In this document: piece by piece, positions 6,165 through 7,170 of the stretch
How positions within the stretch are numbered: the first letter of the stretch is position 1
How the letters are laid out: each line of letters opens with the position of its first letter
Assembly (NCBI GenBank): GCA_937916075.1
Contig: CALGHW010000274.1
Span: 1-7,170 of the forward strand
Reading direction: 5' to 3'
Source of the DNA: an uncultured Prevotella sp.
Lineage (GTDB): Bacteria; Bacteroidota; Bacteroidia; Bacteroidales; Bacteroidaceae
DNA: 7,170 bases
Notes under the pieces: model-generated
The model's database searches: none
What the model saw: only the letters and a program-made list of their open reading frames with translations
What the model was told of the DNA's origin: nothing
Made by a program: the position numbers and the translations under genes

Positions 6165-6299
6165 AATAAATTACAAACTTAAAACAATCAAGATGATGAA
6201 AACAAAAATCTTTTTAATCTTGTCATTGGTAATGACATTGGGAATCGTGGGATGTACTTCAGACTTTGATGAGAATAATGATTCTCAAGAAGAGAAATT
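6097..6299 (+). repeat. 203-bp direct repeat, copy 2
   Basis: This is identical to 4036-4238 except for G6280. It carries the transglutaminase tail (68 bp, now non-functional), the same 28-bp leader before the ATG, and the first 107 bp of the second lipoprotein gene. The leader could supply the same translation signals to both lipoproteins. Confidence 0.95.
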
Positions 6300-6852
6300 C
6301 GCTGTGATGAAATCCAAAATTTCAAGTATGGCGGAAGAATATGGCGTCTCGGGAAATATTCGCTTGACAGATGATGTCGTGATGAAGCATTTGGATGACT
6401 CTGAGACAGAAATAGAGGATTGGATGAAAGCTGTCGCAATGGTTAAAGGGACATTCATTGGAAAAAAAGAAGGAAATAGGTATCGTTTTTATAGGCTTAA
6501 TAGAAAAACGAGAGTAGGAAGTGAGAATGAGACGTGGAGTGAGTTTTTTACTGATAGAGCCGTTAAGGATGAATATACAATATATTTTAATTTGTATGCA
6601 GAATACAATGATGATGAAACATCAAAAATAGAGATATCCAATATTTCATTATCATATGCATATTATAAAGATGGAGATTATAAAGGACGTAGAGAAGAGG
6701 AAGGCTTGAGTTCTAATAATGAGAGTTTTGTTTTTGGTGGTTCTAATCATGGATTTGATTTCTATTGCACTATTCATTCTAATGATTTGGATTGTGATTG
6801 GCATTTAACTTGCAATTATGGAGGTTATCAATTAGGTTGCTCTTTAACGTAA
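6193..6852 (+). CDS. small lipoprotein, module 2 (219 aa, variable C-terminal part)
   Basis: The signal peptide and lipobox (I-V-G-C, Cys21) and the acidic stretch after it are those of the lipoprotein at 4132, with only Asn30 replaced by Asp. From residue 36 the sequence departs sharply: residues 36-100 keep a common pattern (MAEEYGV, LTDD, EIED, VKGTF), whereas 101-219 has no visible counterpart. The C-terminal part is rich in Tyr, Asn, Asp and Glu (NLYAEYNDDETSK, ISLSYAYYKDGDYK) and has four Cys near the end (192, 201, 207, 216) where the first lipoprotein has a single Cys (155). It ends 11 bp before the next gene, so the two are probably translated as a pair. Outer-membrane, surface location is likely. 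No function is recognised. Confidence 0.88.
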   Translation: MMKTKIFLILSLVMTLGIVGCTSDFDENNDSQEEKFAVMKSKISSMAEEYGVSGNIRLTDDVVMKHLDDSETEIEDWMKAVAMVKGTFIGKKEGNRYRFYRLNRKTRVGSENETWSEFFTDRAVKDEYTIYFNLYAEYNDDETSKIEISNISLSYAYYKDGDYKGRREEEGLSSNNESFVFGGSNHGFDFYCTIHSNDLDCDWHLTCNYGGYQLGCSLT

Positions 6853-6863
6853 AAATATGTATC

Positions 6864-7170
6864 ATGAAAGTATATCAAATAATAACATTCCTGTATGGCA
6901 TTTCCTTTAGTGGGTATCTTTCGGCCGAATCTGCTCTTTGTGTAAGTGAAGACAGTGCTATTGTTGGCGTGGATACTTGTTGTAAAGCGCAAAACATTTA
7001 CACTCATCATTTGGAACAGTCGGTTACCTATTCAACCCACAGAAAGAGAAAGATTCCTTCAGTTTATGAATGGCTTGTCAAGCATGACAAGTCATTCAAA
7101 AGGGCCTATCATAGCTATTCGTTTCCGACGAAAATAGCTCGTCTATATAATAGTGATATAGACATGGATG
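6864..7170 (+). CDS. YEWL-motif protein, module 2 (3' end outside window)
   Basis: An ATG 11 bp after the second lipoprotein opens a frame with no stop for 102 codons to the right edge. It starts MKVYQIITFLYGISFSGYLSA, a likely signal peptide. Residues 64-78 (IPSVYEWLVKHDKSF) align with MPTLYEWLLRQDPAF of the 5075 protein, and the following YSFP matches LSYP about ten residues later, so the two are paralogs in the same position behind their lipoproteins. Only about 63 residues precede the motif here, against 148 in the first copy, so the N-terminal carboxypeptidase-regulatory-like beta domain is absent. The C-terminal half cannot be seen. A start further upstream would lie within the preceding gene. 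Confidence 0.8.
   Translation, partial: MKVYQIITFLYGISFSGYLSAESALCVSEDSAIVGVDTCCKAQNIYTHHLEQSVTYSTHRKRKIPSVYEWLVKHDKSFKRAYHSYSFPTKIARLYNSDIDMD

Noticed and set aside
1..7170. tRNA, rRNA, CRISPR array, full insertion sequence with transposase
   Set aside because: No cloverleaf-like sequence, rRNA motif, regularly spaced short repeats or transposase frame was found on reading both strands.

Overview
The window looks like Bacteroidales DNA, probably Bacteroides or a close relative. The evidence is a promoter of the Bacteroides form (TTTG, 20 bp, TACATTTG), start codons with no obvious Shine-Dalgarno sequence, a periplasmic-TPR/membrane/LuxR-type HTH regulator, lipoproteins with acidic residues just after the lipidated Cys, and a transglutaminase-like plus discoidin-like exported protein of a type common in gut Bacteroidales. 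Genus is inferred from these features, not proven.

Layout. (1) 1-1548, minus strand: a membrane-anchored TPR regulator whose C-terminal end lies off the left edge. (2) 1549-1789: a divergent intergenic region with a good rightward promoter and three copies of a TGTCACA-like motif (two direct, one inverted) just upstream of it. (3) 1790-4103: a 120-aa secreted protein followed after 10 bp by a 646-aa exported transglutaminase-like protein with a C-terminal discoidin-like region. (4) 4132-7170: a tandem array of a two-gene module. Each module is a small lipoprotein followed by a protein carrying a P-(T/S)-x-YEWL motif. Module 1 is 4132-6016. Module 2 is 6193 to beyond the right edge. Between the genes of module 1 sits a 194-bp foldback element with 20-bp terminal inverted repeats flanked by TA, resembling a MITE.

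The main observation is the structure of the array. The end of the transglutaminase gene, the spacer and the first 107 bp of the lipoprotein gene form a 203-bp block present twice (4036-4238 and 6097-6299) with one mismatch. Past that point the lipoproteins fall abruptly to roughly a quarter amino-acid identity and then become unalignable by eye. Upstream of copy 2 lies a decayed remnant of the transglutaminase 3' end with an 82-bp deletion. This suggests past duplication with recombination or gene conversion keeping the upstream/signal-peptide part uniform while the mature parts differ.

Working model (inference): the TPR regulator senses something in the periplasm and controls the rightward operon, which exports a secreted small protein, a transglutaminase-fold enzyme and a repeated set of variable, probably surface-exposed lipoproteins with YEWL partner proteins. 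No function for the lipoprotein/YEWL pair can be assigned from the sequence.
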